The translations under genes were made by a program, and so were the position numbers. Below the pieces are notes generated by a model. That model was given only the letters and a program-made list of their open reading frames with translations. It was not told the origin of the DNA and ran no database searches. From Nipponacmea schrenckii (Eukaryota > Mollusca > Gastropoda > Lottiidae): a stretch of DNA of 64,000 nt. Below are positions 13,441 to 26,517 of the stretch, in pieces. Positions within the stretch are counted from its first letter, which is position 1. The number at the start of each line of letters is the position of its first letter. Location: positions 19,392,317 through 19,456,316 of the forward strand of contig CM060202.1 in NCBI GenBank assembly GCA_030562195.1. Reading direction: 5' to 3'.

Positions 13441-15435
13441 TTTGGAGCCATCGGTGTAGATCTTCAAATGGTCGGCGAACTTGGAGTCGATAAGGTCAAG
13501 AGCGTGAGCTCTTGCTGCCACTGGGTTCACGTCCTTGTTGGTGGACTGGATCAGCTCGGTGTTGACTGTTGGATTGGTAACCTTCCAAAAAGGATTATCT
13601 GATAGGTGTCGTTGGCTGATTGTAACTTGATCGAGCTGGTGCTCTCTCAAGAGAGCAGTAGTTGCTTGTCCGTACGAGATACCCCGATTTATTTGGTTCT
13701 TTCTGACATGAGTGAATCTTTTGATGCTTGAATACGTTGGACAAATAACAGACAAATACTGAAGTTTTCCCCAAAATTTGAGATAGAGTTCCTCCCTCCG
13801 AAGAGAAAGGGGTTTCTCTCCCGCCTCCTGAAGTATTACCTCATTCTTTGTACCGATAACTGCCCTGGTGGCAGTACGTATGGCTTTCATCTGTAGAGTG
13901 TCCAATTTCTTCGTGGTATTACAGGCTGTACCATAGGCGATGCAACCATAATCTATAACTGAGCGAACTAGTGACCTGTACATCATAATTAAAGCTTCTA
14001 TGTTTTTATGTACCTGAAACATAACGCATAACATTTAAGATTTTTGTCGATCGATTACAAATATAGTCGATGTGTTTACTCCAACTGAGCTTATGGTCAA
14101 AGTACATGCCAATGAACTTTACTGTTTTTTCCTGCCTGATTTTCACAGTTGTGGTTCGTTCGCCTGCTGCAGAGCATCCCGACGGTTTAAGCTTCCGAAA
14201 TAGTGAAGCCCCAGTCGTTTGCCCATTTGGCAACTTGGTTCAGAGCAGTTTGCATGCGAGTTTTCAAAGTGTTGAGGTTATTGTGACCTGTCCACAAGGA
14301 ACTATCATCTGCATATAAGGCCGTGCTAACCGATTGGTCCTTACTATGCACATAGTCCCTAGCAAGATCGTTTATCATGATGCTGAAAAGGGTAGGGCTG
14401 ATAACAGATCCTTGGGGGGTTCCATTTTGGCGACGTTGACTTGTATTTGGCGATCCTTTAAAAAGTCTTGGATCCACCGGAACATACGCCCCTTGATGCA
14501 AAGATTGCTAAGTTTAACCATCGACCCATACTAAGTCGAGGGCTTTGGATAGATCCAGAAATACTGCACTGAAGTAATTCTTCTTTCCTAGGTGGGCAGC
14601 GATGTCATGTTGAAGTCGAACGATTTGATCCATTGTTGACCGTTTCTCTCTGTAGCCGCTTTGGTTAGGGTCGATAAGACCATTTAGTTCACAGTGGTAT
14701 CTAAGTCTGTTGTTGACCATCATCTCAAATGTTTTACATAGAGTCGAGGTTAGAGAGATAGGCCTGTATGAATCGCATTGTTGTCTGTCCTTTTGCGGTT
14801 TTGGTAGAGGGATGACCATTGCTGTTTTCCAACTTTCAGGAATTGTACCATAATACCGTGACTTGTTGAATAATTCCAGTAGAACTATAGATGCATCCAT
14901 TGGTAACTCCTTTAACATGCTGTACTTGATGTTGTCTTCACCAGAGGCGCTGTCCTTCTTAGTACGCAGTGCGTTCTTCAGCTCGTCGAGGGTAAACGGA
15001 GCATTGATGTCCCGTTCGTCTTCTTATGGTGATTGGTTAATTGGAGTTTGGTCGGTGTAGAAGGCCTTCTAGTTCTTCAGAAATTCTTTGGTATGGTTGG
15101 TATCAGAGCTGCCGTCAGCATAACACTTGGCTAACAAATTGGCTTTTCCTTCGTTGCTGTATTCTGTGGTGTCCCTGTAAGATAAAAAAGGAATGGAGGA
15201 CTTAGATTTTTTACCGAGCATAGAGCCAATTTTGCCCCAGACAGATCCTAAGTTGGTCCTCTCATTTAATGAGTTGCAGAACTCCTGCCAGTGCTTCGTT
15301 TTTGATTCACGTAACAAAGCAGCTGTAGTAGCCTTGACCTCCAAATAATCTGCCTGGGTATCACGGTTCAACTTCCTCTGGTTTCGACGTAGAGCTTTCT
15401 TTCTGGCGTCTACGGCGTCTTGGAGGTCGCGCTAG
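13441..15435 (-). mobile_element. I/Nimbus-like LINE fragment, frameshifted (RT + RNase H start)
   Basis: Decayed non-LTR retrotransposon on the minus strand. In order: a linker region (15371-15069), RT blocks with CDSYRPISLTS and GYREKRSTMDQI (14918-14514), a change of frame, then GTPQGSVISPTLFSIMINDL and LYADDSSLW (14501-14187), then KFIGMYFDHKLSWSKHI (14233-14006), the thumb region and IYTDGSKE at the very end (14034-13390). The TDGS motif is the start of an RNase H domain, which points to the I or related clade. At least three frame changes and in-frame stops near 15050-15070 show it is dead. Both ends are missing: no endonuclease domain and RNase H cut at 13441. Confidence 0.85.
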
Positions 15436-17783
15436 TAACGTCAGCCTACATTTTGATACTTGTACAAAATACGAAGTCTAGTTCACTGGTCACATCGGGT
15501 TGTCTAGTAGAGTTGCACCCCTTGATTGTATGTATTGTAAGTTTGTGATCAAAATAAAATAGAATGAAATGGTATTCAAAAGAAAGATATGAAATTAGAC
15601 ACCATGTGACACATAGGCCTGTAATTGAAAACATTTCTAACAATGATAAACATTTTGATTTTGTTATTTAAGTTGTTGTGTGAAGTGTTCTATAAATAAA
15701 AAAAAAACAACAGATTTTTATGACAGAAAAGATATAATAGAATCAATATAATAGTATTGATAAAATAGTCAGGAGCGGACCTCAAAATCTAACTCGAAAG
15801 GAGTAAAAGGTATTAATGGCATTGAATCAAGAACTAAGAAATCCATACAGTCATGTTGTCAGAGATGATAAAGATCCTGCACAAACACGGAAAAGGCTTT
15901 ATACAAATCACTTGATTATACCTTTATATTAGGGTTAAAATTCATGGGGGTTCAGAAATTGGCAAGGTATTTTAATTTTCTGCCAGTATGCTATAACAAG
16001 CCATATTTATTGAGTCAGAAAAGTATTTTGGCTAGTTCGCCTCTTTCGGATTGAATTTGTATGCTTTCTATCTGATTAATAAGCTTCAGTTTAAATAGGC
16101 ACATGATGGCAATAGCTTACTATAGAAATAATAGAATCGAAGATAACCCTCTCTGCTGCCCCGCCTAATCAATCACCGCTTTGTTGACTAGCCATTTATT
16201 GATGACATGGACAAGTTATTATAGACTATCGATATAGAATCATAATCAGGCTTTGTTTCCAAAGTTTCTATTTACAGAGAAAGCTTGGTATCAGACAGGT
16301 AAGGCGCTTCATAGTTACTTTGATATCTCTTTATATTGCGATATAGGCAATAATGTTCATCTAAACCTATTATGTAACTTCTTTGATGTGATTTTGTCAT
16401 CTGTAAAATATATTGATTTATTTAGACGACAGACAATCATGCAGGATAGAAATAGGTTTTGAATACAGTCTAATATTCTCTAGATACACGGATGATAAAT
16501 GTAGGCTATAACAAAACGTTTGGTCCCCTTCAATTGCTCGTAGAAGATAGGTGACGTTTTGTTTGATTATACACTGGCGAAACTAATCATGACACTGTCT
16601 CGTGATATGAAATGAATATGACAAGACTTAGAAGATTCGAAACTGAAAATATTGCTCGATAAAAATAGAGACTAAATTAAGATTTATAAATTTCTTCATT
16701 ATATCCTATTATGCTCCTCTCGAAAATTAATTCGTCATATCGAATGTTGATGATGCTAAGAGACCATTCACAACTCCTGTTTAACTTTCTGATTTAACAA
16801 TTTTCTTAATGCATAGCCTATTATTCTCGTAAGAGAATCTCATAATCTGAGAAATGCTTCTTGTTTATTTTCATGTCTCTTTCTTTAAGAGTAACCGGCA
16901 TTCCCCCAAAACTTCAATACGGTTATTGCACGCTTCAGAAAACTATGCCTGAAACAATGGTAGTTTTCTTTAAACAAAGTGAGGACAATCCGCCATATTG
17001 GACCATATTGGACCAGCTAGTCGGGAAGTTTCATGCTTTCTGTCAGCTAGGTTCATATTGGAAGATCCTTTGAATATTGCCTTGTATCAGACGTGATTTT
17101 ATCTTGTTTATAAGCTAATATTTGTGTTGATTTGTCCATAGGGAATAGCTGTCATGTTAAAAACTTGTGCAACAAGACTCGGTAGAACTGTTATAATACA
17201 TCGTTAAAATACCATTTATCAACTTTACTCAATATGACGCAAAATCAATATTACAGAAAAAAACCAGGAAAGATATAAATCAGTACACCATGGACACGTT
17301 GGCTAATTGTCCGCAAATCAATTTAATGAAAATGTTTTCTATCAAAAATCTGACCCAAATCTGTTCCCAAATTAGAAATACCAAACTATAGATCAAGTAA
17401 GAGACGCACTCAATCATCAAAAAATAAAGGGAGTTATTTTATTTTGCGAGTTATCCAATTAACCCTATAGCATGCCCCATGTTCTTTAAGAAACGGTCCG
17501 GTATTATCAATATGCTATGAATAATATATCACCTATTCTAAGGGAACATCATGATACCCAATATTATAATGGAACAATTTTGCTCAAATAGAACATAGTC
17601 ATATAACTGTGTGGTTTAAAGGGTATCATAGTAAAGTTAGTCAAATTTGGCAATTCTACACAGTTTCCGTATAGCTGCAAAAGATTTACAGTTGTATTAT
17701 CATCAACTAAATTTAATGTACAGTCGTACCAACAAGCCAAGCAGGATGATACGGTGCCTTGGTTTTATAGTTATCTGATGAGC
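15436..17783. other. Non-coding, nothing recognised
   Basis: AT-rich DNA with only short chance open frames (for example near 16253-16462). I found no recognisable domain, tRNA or long repeat. Exons belonging to the gene ending at 18108 could be hidden here, but none can be supported by eye. Confidence 0.4.
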
Positions 17784-18108
17784 TGATAATATAATTCTGT
17801 CAACTGATTTAACCCTGTGTGTAAGGGATTTATCACTAAGTGAAGACGTAGCTGTAGCATTGGCGGTGGAGACCACTACTGACCTAGACATAGATGACTA
17901 CATGACTAGCTTTGGAATTATTAGATGTGGTCTTGAAAATGCTCGGCACGATGAATTACAGGATGACAAGAAATACATAATTATATGGCATCGATTACAG
18001 GAGTCTGCCTGGATCAACTCTGGACATTCCGAGTTTTTAGCAAAACTGATCTCCATCAGAAATCAACTTTACAAACATTCATTTCAAGATGAACAAACCA
18101 AAAACTAA
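17784..18108 (+). CDS. Possible terminal exon with a death-fold-like domain
   Basis: An open frame of about 107 codons ends at TAA 18106-18108, with AATAAA at 18288-18293, so it looks like the 3' end of a transcript. The peptide runs from an acidic start (LSLSEDVAVALAVE) through FGIIRCGLENAR and KYIIIWHRLQESA to FLAKLISIRNQLYKH. The helix pattern, with a central IW and leucine-rich last helix, resembles a death or death-effector fold, but no motif settles it. There is no ATG before the body of the domain, so a splice acceptor is expected; GTGTGTAAG near 17823 is one weak candidate. It may be an exon of an unseen gene, a decayed copy, or chance. Function unknown. Confidence 0.35.
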
Positions 18109-20578
18109 CCAACGACACACAGCCACAAAGACACATAATAATTGCTCTGAAGTTTACCCTTTAAAGAAAATATTGATGATATTGATTGTATTTGACTGAT
18201 GTGATGTCAGAAAAGCTAAATATCCTGCACAACATGACAGATCTATTGACTTACATGGTAAAACTCTCTTATACAATCTACAATGTCAATAAAACATTTC
18301 ATTTATCATACATAATTAGCTTATTATAGACGTTTATTCAATTATATTTGTATGTTGGAAATAAAATAAATATTTATAAAACATAATGTACGAGTGTAAT
18401 GGTTGATGTTGATTTAATAACCGGATATTGGAAGCATTGTTCTAAACCTCTCATCAAGATTAAAGGAGTGATTTAGTCTGCAGAGAAAAAACAAAATCCA
18501 AGACAAGTCATCTTCACTCATAATTCCAGTCCACAGTACGGATAATCCGGGAAAGATCAATGCCAAGAGGTTTGGCCAAGGACCAGTCGGTAGAAAGTAT
18601 CCCTGTCACGACGGACTTGTGAACCTAACTTGTTATCCTTGTAAAATATAGTTGTTTCTTTTTTCTTTTTTCTTTATGATTTTCATCAAAAGGAAACAAT
18701 GTCACGAAGAATAAACAGGTGAAATAATTGCCTATAGAAGCTGCATTATGATAGCGCATAAACCATAAAGATTATCGTTACCCATTCGTACGATTAGATA
18801 AGTATTGTTGGTGATTTTTCCCAAAATAATGGCATTGTGCAGGTATGGTATAGGGTTTCATAGTGTTTAGGAAACATTGGTAGGGTTTTGACCAGTTAAC
18901 ATGATATGGGTCATATGAATGCCGAGTGTCCCTTTGGTGTTGCATGCAGTACCCAAAACATAGAGTCAGTATTGAACTATGCTATAACATGTAAGATATA
19001 CAAGATAATTATATCACTAAGTAATAAGTAAACAATATATTTCGAATGCAATATTGAGTAAAAATCCTACATTAAGTGTTATGTAATAGAAAATATAGAA
19101 TAGGTCACTACCTTCCTTTAAAACACAACTTTATCTAAAATGTTGAGTAAGTTGTCTTGTTATGTAAATACCTTTAACAAGGTCCTTTAGAAATCATATT
19201 TATCAACTTATATTTTACTTTTAAATTCAATTGTAAAAGTGTAAAATTTATTTATTGATCCTATCTGTTTCCAAGTTGTTTGCGAAACAAGAGGACGACT
19301 CGCTGTGTTTGGGCTTTTAGAGTCATTTAGAATGTTCGTATCTTGATGAACAGCATTAGCTCTTCTTTAGTTGGTTGCGTATTTGGAATCGAACAGAACT
19401 AGGAAAATGGCTTTTGGATTCAGCGGGTAAATTATAATTTTTTTATTTTCTTAATTTTTGTAAGATCGCGAGGATATGATGTATATTGGTTTATGAAATT
19501 AGATTATGGATTTGCATTTCTTCCATTTTGTGATTAAGAAATAAATCTTCATTATTGTTTTACTTCTTCCTGTAGTCATGGTTTTGAATATACATTCATA
19601 GGGCAAAACATGCTCAATTGGCGCTTAAATATAGGAAGTACATATCCTAGTAATTTGGTTATTGTCACCGTCCTTCTACCTCACATTCTGTACCCATCGC
19701 TTAATCAAGAAAATATCTCAGAACTGTCACGTGTCTCGATGCTTTGTCCCATTTTACACGTCAGCACCTGAGTTGCATCTTTATAGAGGGGCCCAGGATA
19801 CAAAAATATTATCTTCTTACTCTGTTGCGATCAGAACCCCCAATTAGACATAGAGCCAAAAAATATAACATGGATTCTACTAGCAACAGAGAACTGTTCT
19901 GGGCATTGTGGAAGTCACCTGTGGTCAGATTGTTATTAGACCTACTATTATTGCCTGATAAAAAGTGAATGAGTATTGAGGTAGGAGGAAAGATTATTGT
20001 TTGTGGTATTTATTGTCCTGTTATAAAATAACCCCATAAATACTCTGTTTATTGACTTGTTTATTCTCCATAAACCACGTATTTAACGTCTAGTTTATAC
20101 TATCAGCTATTACTGAGACTAAAGTAAATGGTATCTGGTCATTATTGTGGTCAAGGTAGGAACCAATGTCATTATTTAGTTAAATAACCTTGCAGCAGAT
20201 TTTTGATCATTTGAAAAGCATTTTATTAACTAAAGTAAATTTAATTTGAGATATATAATCACTGGCGCTTATTGATAACTAAAATTGAAATCATTGAAAT
20301 GACTTAGTGGTACTAAGGGCAAAATAAGACCAAAATTGTTTTGTACATTAGTCGCATTACTCTTATCTTTTGATAGAAAAAAGACATTCACCATATTTAC
20401 TTTCGTTTTTTCGGACACTTTATTGCTGGGCTGTTTGCACCTTTGAAAATTATAACATAAAAGAACATCTAATGCATTTGTTTTAAATATTTATTTCAAT
20501 TTTCTTTTCATTTTATAATGTATTACAATGTAAACAAAACGGCCTAGATATTATGTGTAACTCCGTAATAACATTAGT
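18109..20578. other. Non-coding, nothing firmly recognised
   Basis: Contains the poly(A) signal at 18288-18293 for the preceding frame and a short ATG frame at 19407 (MAFGFSG followed by GGTAAAT) that could be a tiny first exon, but nothing supports it further. No repeats or RNA genes were seen. Confidence 0.35.
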
Positions 20579-20586
20579 TTATAAAT
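20579..20586 (+). promoter_or_regulatory. Candidate TATA box
   Basis: TTATAAATA-type box at 20578-20586 followed about 25 bp later by a TCTCACTG initiator-like sequence and, 160 bp on, by a candidate first coding exon at 20748. The arrangement fits a core promoter but TATA-like strings are frequent in AT-rich DNA. Confidence 0.3.
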
Positions 20587-20747
20587 ACGGCTATCTCGGC
20601 GCCATCTCACTGTTACGTGGACTGCAAAATGTCATAAAGCCCATATTACAACCAAATCAATACGGTTTTTAGAACAGAAGGAAAGTTTATTCATACTGAC
20701 TTGGATATATCAGCCGAGGAAACTCATTTCATAGATTTTTAAATGAA

Positions 20748-20809
20748 ATGGATGATAAATTTGATTTGGAATATTGCTGGGATTCATGTGCGGATCTTTC
20801 AGATGATAG
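20748..20809 (+). CDS. Candidate first coding exon of an unidentified gene
   Basis: ATG at 20748 opens about 20 acidic codons (starts MDDKFDLEYCW, ends ADLSDDR) and stops at a strong donor, GATAG/GTAAGAGG, leaving phase 2. With the TATA box upstream it resembles the start of a gene. I could not find the following exon in the next several kb, which includes a SINE relic. It may be a chance frame. Confidence 0.25.
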
Positions 20810-21284
20810 GTAAGAGGTATTCTTAACGCTTAGGTCTTAAAACATTCTCTGTAACGTCACATCAATGCCAGTCAAATACCAAAAAATTGTGTCCAGTTTG
20901 TATGTAATCTCTGTTGTCGAAATCTTTGCTTTCTGAAAGCGTCGTTTATCCGATCTGTTACATTCCATTGATAGCTGCTTTGATCCCAGTTTTCAAATAA
21001 CTAATAAAGGATTACTTATAGATACATAGTAAAAGTTATGGTATTTGGAAAATTTGAGGCAGGTACTTGACCTAAAGAGATTGTAGAGAGTGGTGGTTAA
21101 AGACTGACCACTTCAAATATTATAATTGTTGACATAACTGTGGGTACTTGATTTACTAGCCCTGTCTGTGGTATTAGAAACCCCTTTCATGCTTGATATA
21201 AGATTGTTTTAAATCATAAATTTTCTTGATAATTTTTGCTAAATTGCCGATACGCACACAGCTAAACAGTAGTAGACTGGTAGA

Positions 21285-21500
21285 AGAAATGTGAAGACTG
21301 GCAACGCCATGCAGTGTACAATGAGGGAAATTTTCCCAGGACAGTGGCATTAACCTACTGTTTTTGCGATTTCCAACTGTTGAGGGATCCTTAACGTGCA
21401 CAGCCTGTAGCACACTGGGTCTCGGTTTATTGTCCTATATACGCCTTTTCCGTGCCAATCCTCCGACCTGCATCACTGACAAGGGGAAACCTGGAGATAC
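21285..21500 (-). mobile_element. SINE relic (body only)
   Basis: Shares GGCAACGCCATGCAGTGT, TCGGTTTATTGTCC and TGACAAGGGGAAACC with the elements at 35840-36135 and 54970-55237. The tRNA-like head, which would lie at the high-coordinate end, is missing, so this is a 5'-truncated copy on the minus strand. Confidence 0.6.
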
Positions 21501-24500
21501 AGTAGTAAAGTAATATTATAAAAACATGAATAACATGTAGAAAAAACACATATAGCAATAAGAATATCTGAACCAATATCAGTATTAACGACCAATTATA
21601 ATGTTGAATAAGAAATCATATTATTTTAACCGATAAAACAAAGATAATTCTACAGGATCCTGGGTTAAATACAGTGTTAAACTGATATGAAGAGGAACAG
21701 GAAAGAAGGAAATAGAACTACTGCTGTATTTCATTATTGCTGGATTTTAATAATAGTTTCAGTTGAGGCTTTTGAAACGCTGTCTTCGTGGTTTACAGTG
21801 TATGGGTTCTAGATTGTCCCTCCTCTCTAGCCAGTCCAATATCAAATACGTGTGGGTAAAGTCAACAGAAATCACCATTAGATATTGACTTCAACAAGTC
21901 AGACCTATAATAAACCCATTGTTATTGTATTACCAAGTCGATCTAACAGGGTCATATTAGATTTGTTTAATGTTTGTTATCTGTTAAAAGGGTCGCCTTG
22001 TTCGTACAGGTATATGCATATTTACATCTAATTTATTTTATCCAGACTTTGAGCTGCTAGGCAAGGTCAAATCTTTTCAAACTATGTATCAGATATATTG
22101 ATAATGTACATGGGTAGCTCCATCCTTCCCGGCTCTATTCCTTACTGATATGTTAGGAACAACTATCTTTAGGTAAGTTATATTTAACAGCGAATTTTAA
22201 ACAAAGTACATCTTTAATGTAACGGTGTCCCATTTGTACATGTTTTCAGGATTCATGTTCTGTCATTATCAAACTGTTGACTGTAAATGTTTCTTTAGTG
22301 CTCTCTTATGATCCCCTCCTTTCTTTCTTTCGCAAATCATAAATGTCATAGGTGAATGTTTGGTCACTTGAACTTAAGGTGTTCAATTCGCTAGCAGTTT
22401 ATAATAGTAACGTTTTATTGTCGGTATTGGGAATTTGCTAATTTTTGAAGTAACGTTATGGCGTCGGTTTAAATTGAGCAATATTATTCATGTCTATTAT
22501 GAACTAAATCATGAACATGGTGTTAAATAGGAGTCCTATAGATAGATGTTAATGATCTTACATTGTGATCATATTCATTTGTATGGTCCTCATTGAGCAA
22601 ACATAATGTTAATGAGCTCTTTGGTCGACGATTGATCAAAAACATTACACATAATTAATTGATATTGTAAATTAATTTTGAATAAAACGATGCAGATTGC
22701 AAAATATATGGTTCATGTTATTTAACGCACGTCTTAAATAAAGTTTAAACTGAAATCAAAGTCTAAGATGAAGTGAAGGTGAAGCTCTGAAACTGAAATT
22801 CGATGATTTCTTACCAATGGGTGACGAAAAACTCACAGAAAGGCGCATTTATTTGGATTGATCCTCTGATATACAGTGATCTGATGGAGATAGAAACCTA
22901 ATCACAGTAGAACCCTTATTGATACTCGAGAACTCTGTATGACTTTTCAAGTATCTGGTCCATCGGTATTTAATTATTAATGAAAGAAAACAAAGCATGA
23001 AATCTGAACTTCATGCCCCAATTATTAATAAGTCTGTCGATATTTAAATACATAAAACTATTCATAAAGTGAAATCTAATCCCTGATTATTAGGATTAAT
23101 GTAATGATAATCATTTAATCTGCTGTTAATCTAAAGCGAAAGTAAAACGTTTTCTCATTAGTAAAGTTTGTTTTATGGATAATCCCGCTCCTAAGGATTG
23201 TTATCAAATTACAGATTGTGTATGGAGATTGTTCATATCTAATCCACATTTTGTGATCTTGATTTTGGTATCTCATTTCATTCCCACTGAAGTACAGTAC
23301 AGAATGGGTCGACATATTGGGTATGAGTGATTGTACTATTATTGTGTTCACTGTTTAGTTTAAAACAATTTGGTAAAGCAACAATTCTTCATGATACATA
23401 CAGAAGGTAAGAAAGTGGGTTTCCAAACTCTGTGTACCTTGACGATTGCTTGCTTCAGTGTAATTTATTTGCAATTTCATTCTTAGTTTAATGATTAATA
23501 ATCGCAGGTGTTATTTGCCTTCAAGAAAAAAGTAAAATTAAACGGAACTCACTATGTTCTTTGTAAGACATTTAGAAGCAGCAAGATAAATATTAAGAAC
23601 ACAAGATACATGTATATGGATATACTACTTCTGGGTTATGTAGTATGTAATAAACCTAGAAGTAGTATATACATATAATATATTGTGTTCTTAATAACTC
23701 ACAATGCTTGAAATATCGATTTAATGGAATTGAAACATAATATGTTGAAGGGGCAAAAATCTTTGTTGAAGGATGTGTTTTCTGGAAAATTTGCAAATTG
23801 GGTTAGGAATGTAAACGTCAAGAGCCACATCAGATACTATTTCTCAGTTAAATGTAGGATGGACAACAGTCAGAAAACAACCTCCTTAAACCAATTAATG
23901 CCAGGTATATTTTCAAGTCATTGACCTGATTTAAGAGTTGTCTTCAGGAAGACATTAAAAGTTGGACAATGGCTTATAAAACTGGGAATAATAGACTTAG
24001 ATTTATAGACTATAAACATTTACACCATTTCTCTGGGGCTTAACTCGGGACAATGGCTGAAAATTAAATCAAAACATTTAATGAATAAAATTATAATGTT
24101 CACATTGTTCGGAAGTCTATAATCTATATTGATTATTGTAAACTATAATAGTTAGATTGGTGTCTAGATTTTATATGATTAGATTAAGAGGTCTTGACAC
24201 ACTAATATGATTCACCTCAGAAAGAATTCATGCAAAACGTATCTTAGCTGTAAAATCTCATTTATTACTTCTCTTTCTGCTTTGTATTCAACTACTTTCT
24301 GTTCTTGGGAAAATAAGGTCAAATCTTTAATTTTATTATTAATTCTAGCCACAAACTGTAATCTAGCACGTTTTGAAAAAGCACAATGTCGGCTTTGTTA
24401 GTGAATATGTGTCACCAGTAAAACATTTCGCTTCCTGAAATTGTTTTGTTGACATCTTCGATGATGGTAATAAATTGGTAAATAAAGATATTATTTACGT

Positions 24501-24710
24501 CTCACCAATTTGTACAAACATAAAACATATAAAATATTTAAAACAAATTGCACAAATTGCCATTCTATAAAAGAATTATGAGAGACAGATATATAACAAT
24601 GATAAAAATCAATTCATATCTAAAAAAAAAGAAAAAAGAATTAGAAATAAATTAATCAGTTCATATCTTAAAAATTAAAAATAAATTAACATATCAACGT
24701 ACACTTTAAA
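21501..24710. other. Non-coding, one foldback element
   Basis: No recognisable exon, RNA gene or long repeat other than the hairpin at 23591-23696. Short open frames here show no domain features. Confidence 0.4.
23591..23696. repeat. Foldback (MITE-like) hairpin
   Basis: TATTAAGAACACAAGATA at 23591 pairs with the complementary arm ending TATTGTGTTCTTAATA at 23696, and ATATACTACTTCT near 23622 pairs with AGAAGTAGTATAT near 23659. Arms of about 40 bp flank a loop of roughly 20 bp, giving an almost complete palindrome of 106 bp. Confidence 0.7.
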
Positions 24711-25130
24711 TTAGCTAGAAATATACAGACTCTGTTTTCTTACATTGAGAATATCATAGCAGGCTTTGGCACTTTTCTTCACAACTTTACTATCGGACAA
24801 AATTACAGACATTTTATCAAGGTCAGATAATGAATCGAAATTTACATAAATATAACGGATAAAATCAAAAAGTTCTGAGCGTATATGTACATACAATGGG
24901 CAATAAAGGAGGCAATGCTGTTCATTTTCAATACACGTTTTACATATGAAACAGACTCGTTTTTCTAATTCTAAACCTTCGTACCTGCCAGTTTCGATTT
25001 TAAGTGGGGCTACGCCAATTCGGAATTTAGCCAGAGCACTTCTGTGGGCTGGGGTTATATTATGCAAAACATATGATTCCACTCCATACTCGTGCTTGAA
25101 TTGTCTATATGTACGTAGCTTATATTACTA
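24711..25130 (-). pseudogene. Retroelement 3' remnant with CCHC-type zinc knuckle
   Basis: An open minus-strand frame reads LRTYRQFKHEYGVESY, then RSALAKFRIGVAPLKIETGRY, then VCFICK-x7-QHCLLYCPLY. The pattern C-x2-C ... H-x4-C after an IETGRY-type stretch is the C-terminal zinc-binding tail found after reverse transcriptases of some LINEs. No RT domain is next to it and there are stops just upstream (about 25120-25140). It is most likely the 3' end of a truncated LINE. About 135 codons remain open, so the insertion may be fairly young. Confidence 0.55.
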
Positions 25131-25288
25131 TCTTGACATCTGGTTATGGCCTTCAAATATTAGAATATTTTCCTTTTTTCTAGCTTGTCTATATTGTTTG
25201 TAAATCTCCGAGTTAATTCGATATTTTTTTATACTGAATAAATTTACTATCAGTAATATTTTCCGATTTTTGTATGTACGCTACATCT

Positions 25289-25493
25289 TTAGATTATTTC
25301 AATTGACATCTTTTAAATTATTTCAACTGACATTTTAAAAATTATTCCAACTAACATTTTTAAATTATTTCAATTGACATCTTTTAAATTATTTCAATTG
25401 ACATCTTTTAAATTATTTCAATTGTCATCTTTTAGGTTATTTCAGTTGACATCTTTAGATTATTTCAATTGACATCTTTTAAATTATTTCAGC
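25289..25493. repeat. 24-bp minisatellite
   Basis: Eight to nine copies of a unit close to ATTTCAATTGACATCTTTTA plus AATT, with variants such as CAACTGACAT and CAGTTGACAT. Each unit carries the palindrome CAATTG. No gene boundary is visible beside it. Confidence 0.85.
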
Positions 25494-26517
25494 AATGCAA
25501 TAATGGTTACCATACAACAAAACAGTATAAGAACTCTTTATTAACCATTACTCATATCAATTTCTCAATCAATCTGGACACGGTTGATCAGATAGCCAAT
25601 AACTGACCAGCTAGGTTCAAATATAATATAGTATTTATAATATGATATTAGTGACGAGAAAGGTGTGTTGATACTTGTTAACGGTTGTTGAGATCGGTCC
25701 AGTTCGACTGACAAATCAATGGTGAAATCGGATTATACGATAATACGGCAAGGTGTAGTGTTAGTATGTGTCACTAAGATATGAATGGACACAATATTAT
25801 GTTTGTCGTGAGGTCAGACAGTTTAGATATTGACCCATACCGGCCACATTCAGTAAGTTCATTTCAATTTTTATAGATTAATATTTAACAGGAATTGACA
25901 GAAATTAGCAATGAGTAAGTCGGAATTGGCCAACATTTTTCTAAATTTATATTTTAATTTCTGTATTTATTTTCAATTTTATTATTAAGGTTCTTGGATA
26001 AACTTCAAATATATTTTTTTTAACACAAGTGTTTTGTTTTTAGACAATTAAAGCTATATTTAAAAAAAGACATTTTCAAAAGAAGTATTCTACAAGATCC
26101 AATCTTTAGTCATGAATTTAAAAAAAAAAAAATGAAAAAAAAAAAAAAAAAAATGACGTCAGAACTCAGATTTTAATCGAAATATGAAAAGACTTGAAAT
26201 AAAAAAAAATCGAGGAAACAGGATTTCTGTACTAAAATTGAACACAGTAGATAATATTGTACAACGTAACGAGTAGTTAAGCAACACAACTATTTCTGAT
26301 TTGATAACTATAAAAAATACTGGTGTTGATCTGATAAATAATTGTGCCCTATCTTGCCTATATATCCAACTGTTTGATAGAAAGTAGAAATCGCCGATTT
26401 AATTTTGGTTCAATCTCTAAATTGTGTTTGAGAATCTTTCTTGTTTAAAGGTTTGTAAGGAATAACCGGATTATTGATGGATTAGTGTGAAAATATTGGA
26501 ATATTTGAATCGTTTTC
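25494..26517. other. Non-coding spacer
   Basis: AT-rich sequence with an A-rich tract near 26120-26155. No exon, RNA or repeat family was recognised. Confidence 0.4.

Noticed and set aside
13348..13602. Plus-strand frame across the satellite and LINE
   Set aside because: It joins satellite sequence to the antisense strand of a LINE.
16253..17073. Short plus-strand frames
   Set aside because: No domain features, no splice-site support, and length expected by chance in AT-rich DNA.
19407..19428. Possible tiny first exon MAFGFSG with a GTAAAT donor
   Set aside because: Too short, no promoter or partner exon visible.
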